Assembly (NCBI GenBank): GCA_008638375.1
Contig: CM018051.1
Location: 8,175,387 to 8,239,386, forward strand
DNA: 64,000 nt
Reading direction: 5' to 3'
Source: Nyssa sinensis
Taxonomy: Eukaryota; Streptophyta; Magnoliopsida; Cornales; Nyssaceae
Part shown: piece after piece, positions 13,901 to 26,645 of the stretch
Layout: each line of letters begins with the position of its first letter
Position numbering within the stretch: the stretch's first letter is position 1
Made by a program: the position numbers and the translations under genes
Notes under the pieces: model-generated
What the model was told of the DNA's origin: nothing
Databases searched by the model: none
What the model saw: only the letters and a program-made list of their open reading frames with translations

Positions 13901-16900
13901 CCTTCAAATAATTGCTGAATTGTCCCTTCCACAACAGTTCCCTGGACCAGCAGGGCAATAATCAGAATATCACAACATTTTTTTTTGGTGAGGGAGAGAG
14001 AGAGAGAGAAAGAGAGAGAGTTGATATATAAAACAAATATGGACATTGAAGGGCTGCAGCATTTAAATAATCATACCTTCATCTTATCTTCAAGCTTTTC
14101 ACACAATACTCTATTAAGTTCTTGCACATCATGCTGCATGAAAGAATCATATGTGTCCCATCCAAAAGATTTGGTCAGTTCTTTCGTTGCAACGCTGGTA
14201 TCATTATACTGGAGCTTATAAAATAAACTCTGTAGAGCTAAAGGAATGCTTCCCGAGGGCATATCATTCTCTGTTGTCGGCATGTGGTATACAGCCTGAT
14301 TTACATTGCCCAAAATGAGATGTTTCCTTCTAAATAAATCAGTGACACAAATCATGAACTTGACGATAAGAACATGAGACACGTCATAACCTTTCTGAAG
14401 TAAGGAATATGGTACAAAGTTTGAAGGAGAGAGTTCATGTAACAAGTTGCTCCTTGGTTCTTAAGTCCAACAAAACCAGTCTCCTTCTTCGAGTCATATG
14501 ACCAGTAATCAATGACCTTACGCACAGCAACATCAGATTCAATAATACAAGTATCATTCACAAGATACCCTTTACTGGGGTCATAAAGATCACCTAGAGG
14601 CATGAATGATGTAAAGCCCCAATCACTCTCCCTTGCATTGAACTGGTGTTGTGTGTCTGCAAAATCCAAATGCGAAGATTGGAATCAAATCCACGTCTAA
14701 AATATACCTAATACGTGATCAGTATGTGTCAAAAGAAATTAAGAAAGAAGCCCACTTAGTTTAAGACAAATTATGCAATATGAACTCACAACAATTGGTA
14801 ACTCCTTGGCCCACCCAAAATAACCAAACTCAGCTTCGACATTTTTAATTCAAGTCAATTTTTTATAGCCATGACTCAACAGTCATCAAAACTTCTCGGA
14901 CAGAACCAATCCAATTAATTTCAGAAATTGACCAATATTACCACTTTTATACATTTTTAATAACATTTACCATAACCAGATTAACAGGCTGATTTCCACC
15001 AAAGCCCCTAATAAATCTGCCAGTCCAAGTTGTCATTAAGCATGATTATAATTAGGCTTGGGAAAATGGGCAAGTCAGGGTGGGTTATAAATGGGTCGGG
15101 TCAAAATGGGTAAACCCAAATTTGACCCACTTTTAATGGGTCAAATAAGGGCAGGTCATATATGAGTCGGTTTAAACCATATTTGACCCTCTTTTATTTT
15201 TTTTATTTTATAGAACAAATATTTCTATTCTTTTTATAAAAAAATTGTCTCTCAAACACACGCATACACTCCGCCATAATACAAACCAATGTCACCTGGA
15301 ACGTGGATCGTTATGGTACGAGGAACAAGAACAGAAGCATAGATCGTCACTTGTTATAGAACATGGTACGTTAGGGGTAGGCTTCTTTGGATCATTTTGT
15401 TGGAACGAAATACGTTTATTTGGAACGTGATATACTTTTTTATTGTATTTGTAATAATATTAGTATGTATATAAACACACCAAAAAAACTTTTAACGAAT
15501 CTAAGCTATTATAAAATAAAATTCCAATGATGTGTGTGTATTTTGTATGATTTTTTGGGACTCTTGATATTTTAGATTGGAACGCTAAATCTTGCGTTCC
15601 AAATCGCTAATGATCCATGTTTTGGATTGTGTGATCCCAATTCACAATTCGCTAGGGTAGGAGCGAACTGCGGTAATCATGATACAAACATACACAATTT
15701 TTTTATCAATATTATCCATCGCAAAACATACACAATTACACAATTCTTAACACCAGCAACATTTCAACCAAGAAAGATTAATCTTCTTCCCTTTGCTCTC
15801 CACCTTTAAAATCAGAATAGTTTGGGCCAATATTACCTGAAACGTGGATCGTTATAATACAGGAAACGGGCACGTAGATCATCACTTGTTATAAAACATG
15901 AAACGTTAGGAGTAAGTTACTTTGGATCGTTTTGTTAGAACAAAATACGTTTATTTAGAACGTGACATGTTTTTTAATTGTATTTGTAATAATATTAGTA
16001 TGTATATATATATATATACACCAAAAAGATTTTAACGAATCCAAGCTATTATAAAATAAAATTTCAAAGACGTGTATGTATTTTGTATGATTTTTTTGAG
16101 ACTTTTAATATTTTAGATTGGAACGCTAAATCTTGCGTACCAAATCGTTAATGAACCATATTTTGAATCGTGTGATCTTAATTTGCAATTCGCTAGGGGT
16201 GGAGCGAATTATAGTAACCATGGTCTGGACCATGAATAATAAAGTTCAACAATATATATCCTTGAAAATAAAAAGACGAAGACCAAAATTAATTAAAAGC
16301 TAAAGCACAAAAGCAGTCATATTTAGATACTCACATTCTACATTCACAATCTTGCTAATTAACTCAATTAAAATTGGAAGAAAAAAAAAACCTTCACAGA
16401 AAAAAACACGAACATCTTTCTATAAAAAGCATATACTTAGAAGTCTCTGGGTAAGTCTAGATTAATCAATCGGTTGATGGCATTGATTGATTGCACCAGC
16501 ATACAATCTGGACCATTGATTCAATTAAAGAACTTCCATTAGAATTTAAACTAATGGGTTTGTAGCAGATGACCCATAACCATTCATCAAGCCAGTCCAA
16601 GATCCCAGACCATTGAGATGCCCAAAAGAGTCCTTCAAAAGAGAGAATCGAGGTGTCTTTTCTACTAACCATTTCGAATCAACAGACAAAGGATGAGATA
16701 AAACAGAGCAAAATACTCTCATGGAATGCCTTTGTTACACATGCATAACGAAAACTGGTGAAGAAAAGGTGAAATAGCAGTAAAGCAAAAGCACCAGAAT
16801 AGCAGTAAAGCAAAAGCACCCGCACCAGAACAACAGGGTTTCATATATATACCAATAGAGATGAACAATAAATGATGGCTGAGAGTCGGAGACGATGACC

Positions 16901-19900
16901 GACAAGAGGAATAGAAAAATTAGCAACGAGCTTGGGGGTTGGGCTATTCAATCTGCGAGTTGACTAGGCCACTCAGAGCTAATCGGCAACAAAAGCGAAG
17001 GATACCGATGATAATGAGAGGAAGAGATAATCGGCAATGAGAGGAAGAGTCTTGATTTTCGCCGTCGAGAGAGGGAAAGGTTGAAAGAGAGGGAGCGAGA
17101 TCACAAGTGATGTGAGGACCATGAGGTAGGGTGCCAGTTAATTAGCCAACCTGTGCTTTACCCATTTTCAACCCAAATTTTACCCTCATAAAAGATGGGT
17201 TTATTCAACCCAACCCATTTTCAACCCAGATTTAAAATGAGTCACTAAAAACCCATTAAGCATTAGGCGAGTTTGGGTAAAAAAAAAAAATGTGTTTAAT
17301 CAGTTTGGGTTTGGGTCAAATTTGCCACCCCTAATCATAATCAAGGGACTTTGTGTATTTTTTTTATCAGTAAAAGTTAATATATAAACAAAGCAACCGA
17401 GGGGGGTGAACCCGTATATGAAAAGGGGAAAGGCCATCAAATTAGAGCCTTAAATTCCCCAAAAAGACATATATCTATCTAAATACAAGGGAAATTCTTC
17501 TTTTAACAAAAAATATAACAACTTTAAAAAATAATCTTTGAAGGTCCAACTCGGCATCTCTACTCCATCAAAAACCCTCCTATTCCGCTTCTTCCAAATA
17601 CACCACAAAAAGACAAAGAGGGGCCATCTTCCATGCCTGATTCAAATCCTTCCAAATGTGGCTGCATCTACACCCAAGGAAAACCTCTTGGATTGTATCT
17701 AGCATCACCCATCTAAGGCCGAAGATGGAAAGCTCCATGCGTCATTACTCATTAGCCACCTTGCAATGAACTAATAGATGATCCACCATTTACTCCACCT
17801 CTTTGCACATATAGCAAATACTCGGAAGATAATAGGCTCTCCTTTTTAGATTATCCGCCGTAAGGATAGCACTCCAAGCTGCCATCCAACAAAAAATGCA
17901 ACTTTTTTTGAAATTTTAGACTTCCAAATCAGTTGCCACGGGAAAAAAATGATCCTTGCATGAGCCAAATGTATATAGAATGAACAGACTATAAATTTCT
18001 TACAGCTATTCAACTTCCAAACCACTCTATCCTCCCCTTCAGCAATAAATAATCAAGGGACTTTGTTGCCCAAATATCCTTATTGAATGAGAAGATCAGC
18101 ATATGGATGTGTGTGCAAACAAGCATTAAAGGTAACACGTGTATCTTTACATATAAATATGTCCAATAGAAATAGGGAAACACTCAAGTAACTCGTACCT
18201 TCAGGTAGAAAAAAATTTAAATTAATTTCTTCTTTTTCTTATTCTATCGTTCTTAACCTTGTTCCTCAATTACCAATAAAAAATTCCTCTTTAACACAAA
18301 GTTCAGATTTAATTTTAGGTTGGAAAAAGGAGAAGGGAAAACGTGAGCGGGTAAGAAAGAGAGCAAACTCATTTAGATAAAGAGATACGATGGTAATACA
18401 GTTTGAAAAAGAGACGAGTCCACAGGAAACCATAATTATTAAAGGCTCAAGGGGTCAAGGTCTCCGGCCTAACTACAAGGTACAGAATAAAGCAAAAGCT
18501 CGAGTAAAGTAAGCTTCGTGTGTGTTACAAATGCATACTAAACATACTTAAAACCAAAAAAAAAAAGAGTAAATAAAAATATGCAACACAAACTATTCAA
18601 AATCAAAATGAGCAAATTTTTCAACATCTCAATTTAGAGGGTTAGCTAAATAAAATGTACATATATCCTTTCAATTTGCATTTGCATTCACTTAAATCAA
18701 TGTGAAATTGAAACAATTCATAATAACCAGTCCAAATTTTATAAATAAAAAAAATGAAGATTTTGGCTACCAAGTGGATTACTGGGTTACTTACTTAAAT
18801 CAATATAAAATTGAAACAATTCGTAATATGCAACACAAAACCATAAAGTATAAGAAAAGAAAGATACGGTTGAATAATTAAAAAACAAGCACATTTTTTT
18901 TAGCCTATTGAAAAGTGTGTACTTCAGAGCTTCGTGTGCAATTGACCGAAGATGCCTCGCCTATAATAAGTTACGCAGTTTGGCTAAACCTTAACAATTA
19001 TGGTGGGAATAGTTATCCAGTAGAATTTTCTGAACTTTTTGTTTACTATTTTGACTTTTTTTTTTTTTTCTATTCATAAATAGATGTATTGTTCACTATG
19101 GAAGTGGCATAGACCATAGAGGAGCAGTGTAGAATTTACCCTTTCTTATTGTGAACTTTCCATGAATTTGATTAACCACAGCCAAGCTGAACTGTGCAAA
19201 TCGGCTCCACCCATATGGCAAGGCTGCTGAATCTGCCACATCTAAATACATCGATAGATGATCCACATTGTTTCCCTTTGGAAAAATAAGAACCCGCCTG
19301 TCCGAACCAATGCAGGTTAAAAAATCAATCAGAATTTATTTAATATACTATGTCACAATGCATCAATGAGTTAAATAGAGTAAGTAACATTCAATTACCA
19401 TTTATAACCTCCAACTGTAAAAGTTTCAGAATAGAGCTTCTTGGTAGTCAACCTAGAGAAGTTGTCAATAGTCCACGTGAACCTAGATGTTTGAGGCTCA
19501 TCCACTTGCTGGTTCTCCACTGTGCTAACAGTTTCTGCTTGCGCAACTATAGAATCAAGAGCAGCCATAACACACAGAACAAATTAAAAACCCAACATTG
19601 CATCGCATCAATGGCAAACAATATTTTGCAGTAACACCCATTTCAAACCAATTGTAAAAATAAATAAATAAAATACTCAGAACTAGTAATTTAAACAAAA
19701 AATCACCGAAACACTAATTTCTAACCAATTGTATAAAACAAAATTTCAGAAACAATAATAAAAAAAGACATTCAAAACTATACTAGCGAGGTGTTAATAA
19801 CATACTTTCCATCGGCTGAGGACCCTCTATAGGTTGAGGACCCTCTATAGGTTGGGGACCTTCAACAAATTCCGAATGCGGCACCAGCATCTCCTCCTCT

Positions 19901-20247
19901 TCTTGCTGCAAGAGGGATAACAAATCAGAGGTCTGATCCAGGAAACCCTATTACTGTGAACTTAAACAAAAGCCGAAAATTCTAATATGGGCACGTTGAA
20001 ATCACAAAATTGAATTCAATTCAAATCCTGGCAGTCGAAACCAAAACCCTAGACGATTACAAATCCCACACAACTTGAAACAAAAAACCTCAAACCAGTA
20101 ACACTGAAATACGGCGTTTACATATGCATGTATATAGATAATGAATAAATAAGAGAGACTAATAATAAGAAGTTCATATTTCGTTGGTACAAAGACTAGA
20201 GAGAGTTGGCGACTTACATCCAACGATGGAGGAGTCACTAGCGTCAT
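6623..20247 (-). CDS. UBP12/13-like: UBP12/UBP13-like ubiquitin C-terminal hydrolase (MATH-USP), exons 1-16, C-terminus not found
   Basis: This is a deubiquitinating cysteine protease; plant UBP12/13 act in the nucleus and cytoplasm on light, clock and hormone regulators. Coding exons (minus strand): 20218-20247, 19806-19905, 19399-19546, 19140-19297, 14391-14656, 14077-14295, 13833-13941, 13626-13741, 12614-12712, 11613-11722, 10991-11065, 8691-8769, 8444-8590, 8251-8331, 8037-8156, 6623-6745. All junctions are GT/AG and the phases sum to 660 codons with no stop. The start [10 protein letters not shown] matches the family's N-terminus. The MATH domain covers residues ~50-180. The Cys box ([13 protein letters not shown]) puts the catalytic Cys near 217. 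The His box ([13 protein letters not shown]) puts the His near 464. Exons 13-16 enter the UBL-like region ([18 protein letters not shown]). The family is about 1,115 residues, so roughly 450 are missing: beyond the left edge through a long intron, or lost. Exon 2 has three in-frame EGPQP(I/M) repeats. Confidence 0.93.
9320..9480 (+). mobile_element. LINE ORF2 endonuclease N-terminal fragment in intron 11
   Basis: The plus-strand translation near 9338-9425 gives a [22 protein letters not shown] segment followed by a KEWQ motif. This resembles the start of the plant L1 apurinic endonuclease domain. The fragment is short, without flanking LINE parts, and lies opposite to the host gene between its exons 11 and 12. 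Confidence 0.5.
9490..9540. repeat. Pyrimidine tract (TTC/CTC/C-rich)
   Basis: A run of TTC repeats passes into CTC repeats and then a run of C. It lies in intron 11 of the deubiquitinase. The remainder of this intron (about 9600-10320) is AT-rich with a short (AT)n and a stretch of CATGTCC-type repeats (10075-10100) that is partly echoed in inverse form near 7090-7150. Confidence 0.7.
10902..10966. repeat. Compound low-complexity tract: poly(T), poly(G), (GA)n
   Basis: A T-run of about 18 is followed by a G-rich run and about 15 GA repeats, lying 25 bp downstream (in transcript terms) of exon 11. On the transcribed strand this reads (CT)n, a C-run, then an A-run just after the splice donor of exon 11. 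Such tracts are prone to length change between individuals. Confidence 0.85.
15053..17333. mobile_element. hAT-like element, about 2.3 kb, in intron 4 of the deubiquitinase
   Basis: The left end reads TAGGCTTGGGAAAATGGGC and the right end, inverted, TAGGGGTGGCAAATTTGAC, so the terminal repeats are related but degenerate. The flanks are ATTATAAT (15045-15052) and ATCATAAT (17334-17341), an 8-bp duplication with one mismatch. The subterminal zones are dense in TGGGT/ACCCA, typical of hAT subterminal repeats. No transposase frame was found. The interior carries a duplicated block (next entry). It inflates intron 4 but leaves the splice sites untouched. Confidence 0.65.
15289..16222. repeat. Direct repeat pair (~390 bp each) inside the hAT-like element
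   Basis: The copies span about 15289-15685 and 15829-16222, offset by about 540 bp. Shared landmarks include ACGTGGATCGTTAT, ATACGTTTATTT, AATAATATTAGTATGTATAT and TTGGAACGCTAAATCTTGCG. By eye the copies agree at roughly four positions in five or better. No coding potential is evident in either copy. Confidence 0.75.
17355..18048 (-). mobile_element. 5'-truncated LINE with 18-bp target-site duplication
   Basis: The 694-bp insertion is bordered by ATAATCAAGGGACTTTGT at 17337-17354 and again at 18049-18066. A T-run at the left marks the inverted poly(A) tail, followed by a LINE 3'-end signature (GGGTGAACCCGTATATG). The content is degenerate, with no intact frame. It landed at the right border of the hAT-like element, so it is the younger insertion. 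Confidence 0.8.
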
Positions 20248-20515
20248 GGGTGGAGAGAACGGTTCGTCCGATCAACGAATCTGAACAAAGGGTTAGAGAG
20301 AGAAACAGTATAGAAAATACGATAATGAAATGGGCTTCTGCAAGGGTGAGACCCTCCTGAGAAACTGGTTCGAGGCGAAGAAGGCTCTGAGAGAGTTTTG
20401 TTGATTCGATGTGGGGGTATAATCGTGATTGTGCTAGACGTAGAGGGCAAATCGGGGAAGACAAAAAGAAGGAATGGTATTTTTTTCTCTCTCTTTCGGT
20501 GTACCAATGATTTTC
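20248..20515 (-). promoter_or_regulatory. 5' UTR and proximal promoter of the deubiquitinase
   Basis: The segment directly upstream of the chosen ATG has higher GC than the flanking spacer and includes pyrimidine-rich leader sequence (on the minus strand). It gives way abruptly to AT-rich DNA beyond about 20,580. No convincing TATA box was identified; the extent is inferred from composition only. Confidence 0.4.
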
Positions 20516-23230
20516 TTAAGCTCCAATGAAATTTGAATAGAGACTTTGATCACGTACCTAGACTTACGTGGCAGATTATAACTGGTGGTTGAGTAGTACA
20601 GTGGAATCTCTACTAATTAATATTTTGAGAGACTTCAAATTTGTTTGATTAATAAAAAATATAATTATTAAATTTTATATAATTCTCTTGTTAGTTGTAC
20701 TTAACATATTTCTGAAGGTGTTAAATCTTTTATGTTTGTATAATATCAAATTTAAAATATAAGAAAACTTCAAATTTTTCTATTGCTAAAAACTTAATAA
20801 TATTTATATTACCTACAAATATACAGTTGACTTTCTTATAATTAAATTCAATAAATTTTTAATTTTTAATAATTAATATATTTTTAAAGAAATTGACTTG
20901 ATTTTATGGTGTATAATAAATAATTTTATTACCTAATAATAAATACTTTTTTCATAAAAACTTTTTTAAAATATTAATTATTAAAAAAATAAAATATTTA
21001 CATATCTACATATCTACTTATATATATATATATCTCATTTATGTCATCTTTTGATAATTATATTTATTAATTTTACATAATTAAAGTCAAAAGCATTGTA
21101 AATGAAAGAAATTATAACATCAGGAAATACAATCTTTTTACTTGAATGTACGTTAGGAGTTTTTTATGCAATAAGTTAAATATTATATTTATTTTTTTAT
21201 AAAAAATTAAAATGTCATTGAAAAATTATATATAGTCTTATTTTTATTCTAAAAATTATTTACATGTAAGAAACATTTATTGGTTAATGAAAGTATAAAA
21301 AAACTTAATAATTAATAATTTTTTTAATTTCTCATATTTATTATTTATTAATTATAAGAGAGTTGACTATTTGTATATTTATTTATTTTAATAGCTAAAT
21401 TATTTAATAATATTTTTAATTATTTGACATTCAATGATACAACAAAGTTGGTTTCATGTGAAGTTGTTAATTAATATATATTATTAAGTTACTAAATAAC
21501 TATTATTATTACAGGATAAGCCAAGTATTACAAACTTGTTTTGATTAAGATGTCGGTCCATGTGAACCATATTGTTAATATGATTAGCAATTGTGGTGTT
21601 TAAGGATTAAGATAACTTTAAACACAATGATTATTTTGAAGGTAAATCATGCAATTTCTACTTTATTTATTCTTCTTCAATATTAGTTTAATGAATAGAT
21701 ATATGTTTGGCCATATTTTAAAATTTATTAAGTTATTTACTTTACTCGAACATAGATATGAAATATAAAATTATTTGAATTTAAATAAATATCAACTTAA
21801 TTAAAGACTTATTTAATATTGATCCTTTAAACAAATGATGCAAGTTTAATCACATGTTATGGATCACTAACTCATTACATAAGTCGGCAAGACTTATTTA
21901 TCGTGCCACGTTGACAAAGTCGGATTGAGACAATTTGAAATTTAAAGTAATAATTTTTAATAAGGCATTTTGTTTTTGAATATTAATATAAATTCCTATT
22001 TAAAATTTATTTTTCTCTCATTTTAAATAAAAACTTAGTAATCTAAAATAATGTTAAAACAATTTAAATAATAGTTTTGACTTATAAATCATATAAATAT
22101 AAATAAAACCCCAATAAATATAAATAGATATAAATTGTTTTAATGCATTTGTTTTCGATATATATGAAGATATATGTATTGTAATATAAAATTACAATAG
22201 TGTCTTAATACCAAAGATATATTGATGCTAAATAAAATTCTAATAATATAGTTATTACATGATCAAATAATTCTGTAATTGAAAAATTGAAATAAAATTC
22301 TAATGATAGAATTTATAAAAACATATTCACATCTTTTTTTTATATATAATAAAAAATCAGCATAATTTGGAATATGATTTTTATTAATCGAATTTACAAA
22401 ATCTGTAAGCTAGATAATACAAAAGAACTATTCAAAGCTTCTTTTTTTATTGTGTTCAAATTCGAATGAGATTGATAATATATGGTAATTCTAATCAACA
22501 CATGTTTGCCTAACTTTGTTTGAACAAATCTTCTCATGCTTGGAAAGAGTATTTCTTAAGAAAGATAGTAGTTTTTTTTTTCTTATCTTTTTGTTTAGTT
22601 GAATAGGAAATCAATGATGAATTAAAAAAAGGTTATTAAATAATTTAACCATTATATACTTACATACCAAAAAAAATTATATTAAAGAGTAAATATGTTA
22701 AAAAAAAAAAAATGCATGTGTGTGTAAGCGCTGATATATTTATCTATTATTTATATAATATATGAGGGTTAGTAATTTTTTTCATTCGAAGGTTTTTCCT
22801 TGTTCATTTTTTTTCAAAGAACGTGATTATTTTTATTGATAAGACTTACGATTATTTAAATGTATCATTTTAACGTAATTATTTTTGTTTGTGAGACCCA
22901 CGATGCACATGCACATATATATTTTTAAAGTTTACCTCCTATATTTTAGCTATTGAATTATTTTTCATGAGTAAATAATTTTATTTTCATGTCATTTATT
23001 ATGTATTTTTTTAACCCCTTACTATTTTAGAAGTCTTATACACCCATTCATGTGTTAGAATACATTTTTCTATGTCAACTGAATTTGATTTTGGATAAAT
23101 TACACTTTTCATTCCTTAAGTTTACATCGAATTTCACTTTAATTCATAGTTTTTCAATTGTTGCAATATCAACCTTCACATTTTGGCTTCATGTATTATG
23201 GATGGAAACTTCATCAATCCTGCAAAAGGT
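20516..23230. other. AT-rich intergenic spacer
   Basis: No gene was recognised. The spacer begins near 20,600 with ACAGTGGAATCTCTACTAAT, a sequence resembling the terminus of an old plant DNA transposon. After that there are long A/T runs and short open frames only, with no matching opposite terminus found. Confidence 0.6.
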
Positions 23231-23237
23231 CATTAGC

Positions 23238-23650
23238 CAATTTCTCAAGTACCAAACAACCCTTAATACACTCATAAGACAAACGAAAAATGTAGACATT
23301 TTCAAACTTCATCAATCCTGTGAAAGGTCAATAACATTTTTTCTTTACAAAACACAGAAAATAAAAGGGTTGAAACTGCTAATGATGAATCTTCACACAG
23401 CATAAAATATACAATCTATCTTTACAATCAATTTAAACTGTCAAAGCAAATTTCTTAAGTACCAAACAACCCTTAATACACTCACAAGACAAGCAAAAAA
23501 TGCAAACATTTTGAAACTTCATCAATCCTGTGAAAGGTCAACAACATTTTTTCTTTACAAAACACAGAAAATAAAAGGGATGAAACTGTTAATGACGAAT
23601 CTTCATACAGCATAAAATATACAATCTATTTTTACATCACAAATCACTCA
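23238..23650. repeat. 210-bp tandem duplication
   Basis: Two adjacent copies with period 210 bp, seen from ACCAAACAACCCTTAATACA at 23251 and again at 23461. Both contain CATCAATCCTGTGAAAGGTC and end in AAAATATACAATCTAT. It lies at the far 3' end of the duplicated F-box unit, where the 51-kb copy has a single related segment near 53,960. Confidence 0.8.
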
Positions 23651-24636
23651 CCTAATGCAAGTCTCCTGATAACACATTGTTTCAATCAACAGTTAAACTA
23701 GAAATGGTTACGAACCCATGCCAAATGAAACAAATCTGCAGAGATAAAGAAACAAAAAAACAAAAAAAAACAAGCCACCATGCCTTCATTAATGGGAATG
23801 ATTCGACCTGAAATCAGAGGAATATAGCTATAATCATCTTTGATCTGTTACTACCTGAAAATTTGGAGAAAAATTTATGTAAAAATTCAAAAACATTTAG
23901 AGATCAAACAAATTATTTGAAATTTTGAGAAATGTCTGCCAAAAATCCAATGGAAAGATAGAAACCTGATTTTGACCTCAAAAGTCCAGCATGAAGTTGT
24001 GGATTTATAGGCATGCTTAAATAACCAAGAACTCACTCATTATAAACAGTTCACCAATCTGCAAAAGATCATTCGCATTCCCTAATAGTAAACCCAGAAA
24101 TATAAATTGAAGAGGCATATTAACAACCGAACTTTCATGCATGCCGTAGAAAATCAGTTCTAAAATAACAATTACCTCATAATTGTCTAACACTGCTCCT
24201 CACTGCCACTAAAATAAAAAATCAATGGTGAATATCAGACACATGCAAAATTGAACAAACTTAAGTAGCAAAATAGGATGCAAGCATGTCATCATTCGAG
24301 GTGTCAACTGTAACTTTCAATGCATACTTAAAAATGGGACTCTTTTACCTATGACCTAGAGTACTGTATCTCTTAACAAAGAGAGAACATAGTAGGTTAT
24401 GAGGAACACTCTTAAATATTCTTTCCTTCCATCCATCCTTGACTTTCTACTATGTCCATCTAATGCCCTGTCAATGCAACATCAATCCTGAGAGAGACCA
24501 AATTTGTCACATTAGATAAAGGAATTAGTGTAATGGAGTTGCAAGCAAGAAAAAAAGAATGACCTCCTCAAATGCTCAAAAAATGCCCATCTTACAGCAT
24601 CAAATCAAATAACTCAATCTCATAGCTGTTTGTATA

Positions 24637-24682
<46 letters not shown>

Positions 24683-25177
24683 GGAAACTTGTATTGGAAA
24701 GCCACCGGAAGAGGGCAAACAAAGAGGAAGGGAGTCACAAAATCAATGTCTCAAATCTCCCCTTTTTTTAAAAAAAGAAAGGAGGATATGATTCTTTAAC
24801 TAAAATATTATGTATATATAGGATACTAGTAAACTTAAACTAGCCAATATAGCCATGTTAATCACAAAGAAACCAACCCTACAAAGCATTCAATTAAAAG
24901 TTACTAACAAAATCTATAAAACCTACCTCTCAACCTTCTCCCATCACTTTAAAAACCAATTTGAACCCCTTTGACATTAAATCATCTCTAAGAGGCATAT
25001 AAGATCTAAATTGGACTTAGCAGTTGTAATGTGAATTAGATTAAATACATCATTACTCAATGCAAAACAACCAATATCAAAGAGACTAACTCTAATTGCA
25101 AATATATATTTGACCATGCCATTGGTATATAATCAAAACTATGTCATTGTTGAGTTACCTCTTCTTACTATTCTCTT
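23650..25177 (-). repeat. 3' flank of the F-box duplication unit, copy 1
   Basis: Non-coding sequence downstream (minus strand) of the F-box pseudogene. It corresponds piece by piece, on the opposite strand, to 52,200-54,000, with landmarks such as the ACTTAAGTAGCAAAATAGGATGC stretch near 24,260 and TCTAAGAGGCAT near 24,990. It shows that whole blocks, not just the coding frame, were copied. An (AT)n tract (24,640-24,676) and a short LINE tail sit inside. Confidence 0.65.
24640..24790 (-). mobile_element. (AT)n microsatellite joined to a short LINE 3'-end remnant
   Basis: About 18 AT repeats are followed by a segment of the form AACTTGTATTGGAAAGCCACC and GAGGGCAAACAAAGAGG. This resembles the reverse complement of plant LINE 3' ends seen elsewhere in this window. 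The equivalent place in the 59-kb unit lacks it, so it is a private insertion of this copy. Confidence 0.4.
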
Positions 25178-26423
25178 TCTTGTGCTCACTGCTTCTTCCC
25201 ATTACTTCCATTATCACCCCCTAGTGGAACAAGGATTCACAAACAAATATTTGGTGGGCAACAGTGAAACTGGCAGAGGATGGATGCTAGCATTTTTTAA
25301 TGTTTTCTCTTTCAAGTCATACCAAAAGAGCCTGTGATTGCCCTGGTACAGAAGCACTTCCCCACCACTCTTTGACTATATCATAGGCCACAGATTCCCA
25401 AATGACCTAATTACACTTTAAATGACATAACTACACATGGTAGCTCGACAGAAAATAATTTAGTCCATGATTCCTTCACTCCACATTCCTTCATCACCCA
25501 TATATCAACACGGGAACGGTAACAGTTGCAAAGTATGCTAGGGCATTCCTCTAAGACCCTCAAGATGCATATCAAAACATTTATCAGAATATTCAGGTTG
25601 TGGCACCAAGCCAATACTCCTCAATCCCAATCCATAAAGCAGCAATTAAGTTAGCCCTATCCAACTCCGAGGACTTGGGTTTCTCCGTAATAACCCAGTG
25701 CAATGCACCATGAGCGAGCATACCATTCACTCCATTGTAAAGAAGGTAATAAGGAAAATCTTCAATCCTTCGCCAGGAATTCGATTTCAAATTGTAAACC
25801 TTAGCTTCAGAGTAAAATGAATCATAATCACGTTTGCCATTAAAGTGGAACTGTACCATCCTCGCCACTTTATAGTCATCATTGAAGGGCATCTCCCAAA
25901 CCAAATCCAATTTTAACTTGGGTTTGAGTTTGAGTTACCATCGGATATGGCCTGATAACATCATGCCCAAATCCGTACACAATGAATCGGGAATTGGGAA
26001 ATTAGGCGTGGGAATTCAAACGGGGCAGGTAACTTTCGGTGTTTTAGGGTTGATGGGTTCCATAAGACAATGTCTCTTTTCGAGTTAGACAAACAGAGCA
26101 GGCCATTGCAAGAACCCAAAAAACTTATTAGGTTTTAGGGATCTTTTTCAACGGGTGGTCGAATTTCACGACATTATCGAACGATTCGATCTCGCTCAAC
26201 GGGTAGTCGAGTTCCACGACATCATCGAGTGATTCAAAATCTATAGAGTAGAGCTTATCATTTTAAAAATACGACTCTGGTTTTTCTTGGTTTCGATGGA
26301 CCGTTTTCAAATGAGATTTGATGAAACACACCATGGTTTTGATATGCACATTAATCGCAGAAGAGTTTTCACCCGTAATCGCGAAAATATATCGGCGACT
26401 ATATCGGCCGGAAGGTGTGACAT
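25178..26423 (-). pseudogene. F-box/FBA-type gene, degenerate copy
   Basis: The minus-strand start ATG at 26421-26423 opens an F-box (SHLPADIVADIFSRL, SKPWC). A deletion of about 28 bases relative to the sister genes removes the LIDSPNF region and leads straight to a stop. Beyond it, a tandem 48-bp duplication repeats the linker. The FBA part reappears at 25593-25910 (NDDYKVARMVQF, WRRIEDFPYY, GALHWV) and 25411-25500 (RVDIWVMKECGVKESWTKLFS), with further shifts between. A sister, 59047-60141, is intact. F-box proteins select substrates for SCF ubiquitin ligases; this copy cannot encode a full product. Confidence 0.85.
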
Positions 26424-26455
26424 GGTTCCTTAGGTTTTTGGAGACGAATACTGAT

Positions 26456-26645
26456 TTTGATATAATTTTAAAAATAAAATTTAAAATATGTTTTAAAATT
26501 TTATAATAATTTTTTTATAAATTATAAAAATATATTTAAATTTAATAATCTAAATTTTAAAAAATTAAAAAAAAATTATTTTGAAACGCGTACCTCACAT
26601 TTTGTAATTACAAACTTATTTTTGAAAACGTAACCAAACAGATTT
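26456..26645. repeat. MITE-like AT-rich repeat, copy 1 of 3
   Basis: The segment contains an ATATAATTTT...AAAATATTTTTAAAAATTTTATAAT core and ends near AAACGTAACCAAACAG. Related copies are at about 29893-30095 and 50545-50740. This copy sits just upstream of the F-box pseudogene start. No terminal repeats or target duplications were resolved. Confidence 0.5.

Noticed and set aside
20002..20247. 81-codon single-exon reading of the deubiquitinase start
   Set aside because: Only the first ten codons are exon. A GTAAGT donor follows GAT and the next exon matches the family, so the remainder is intron.
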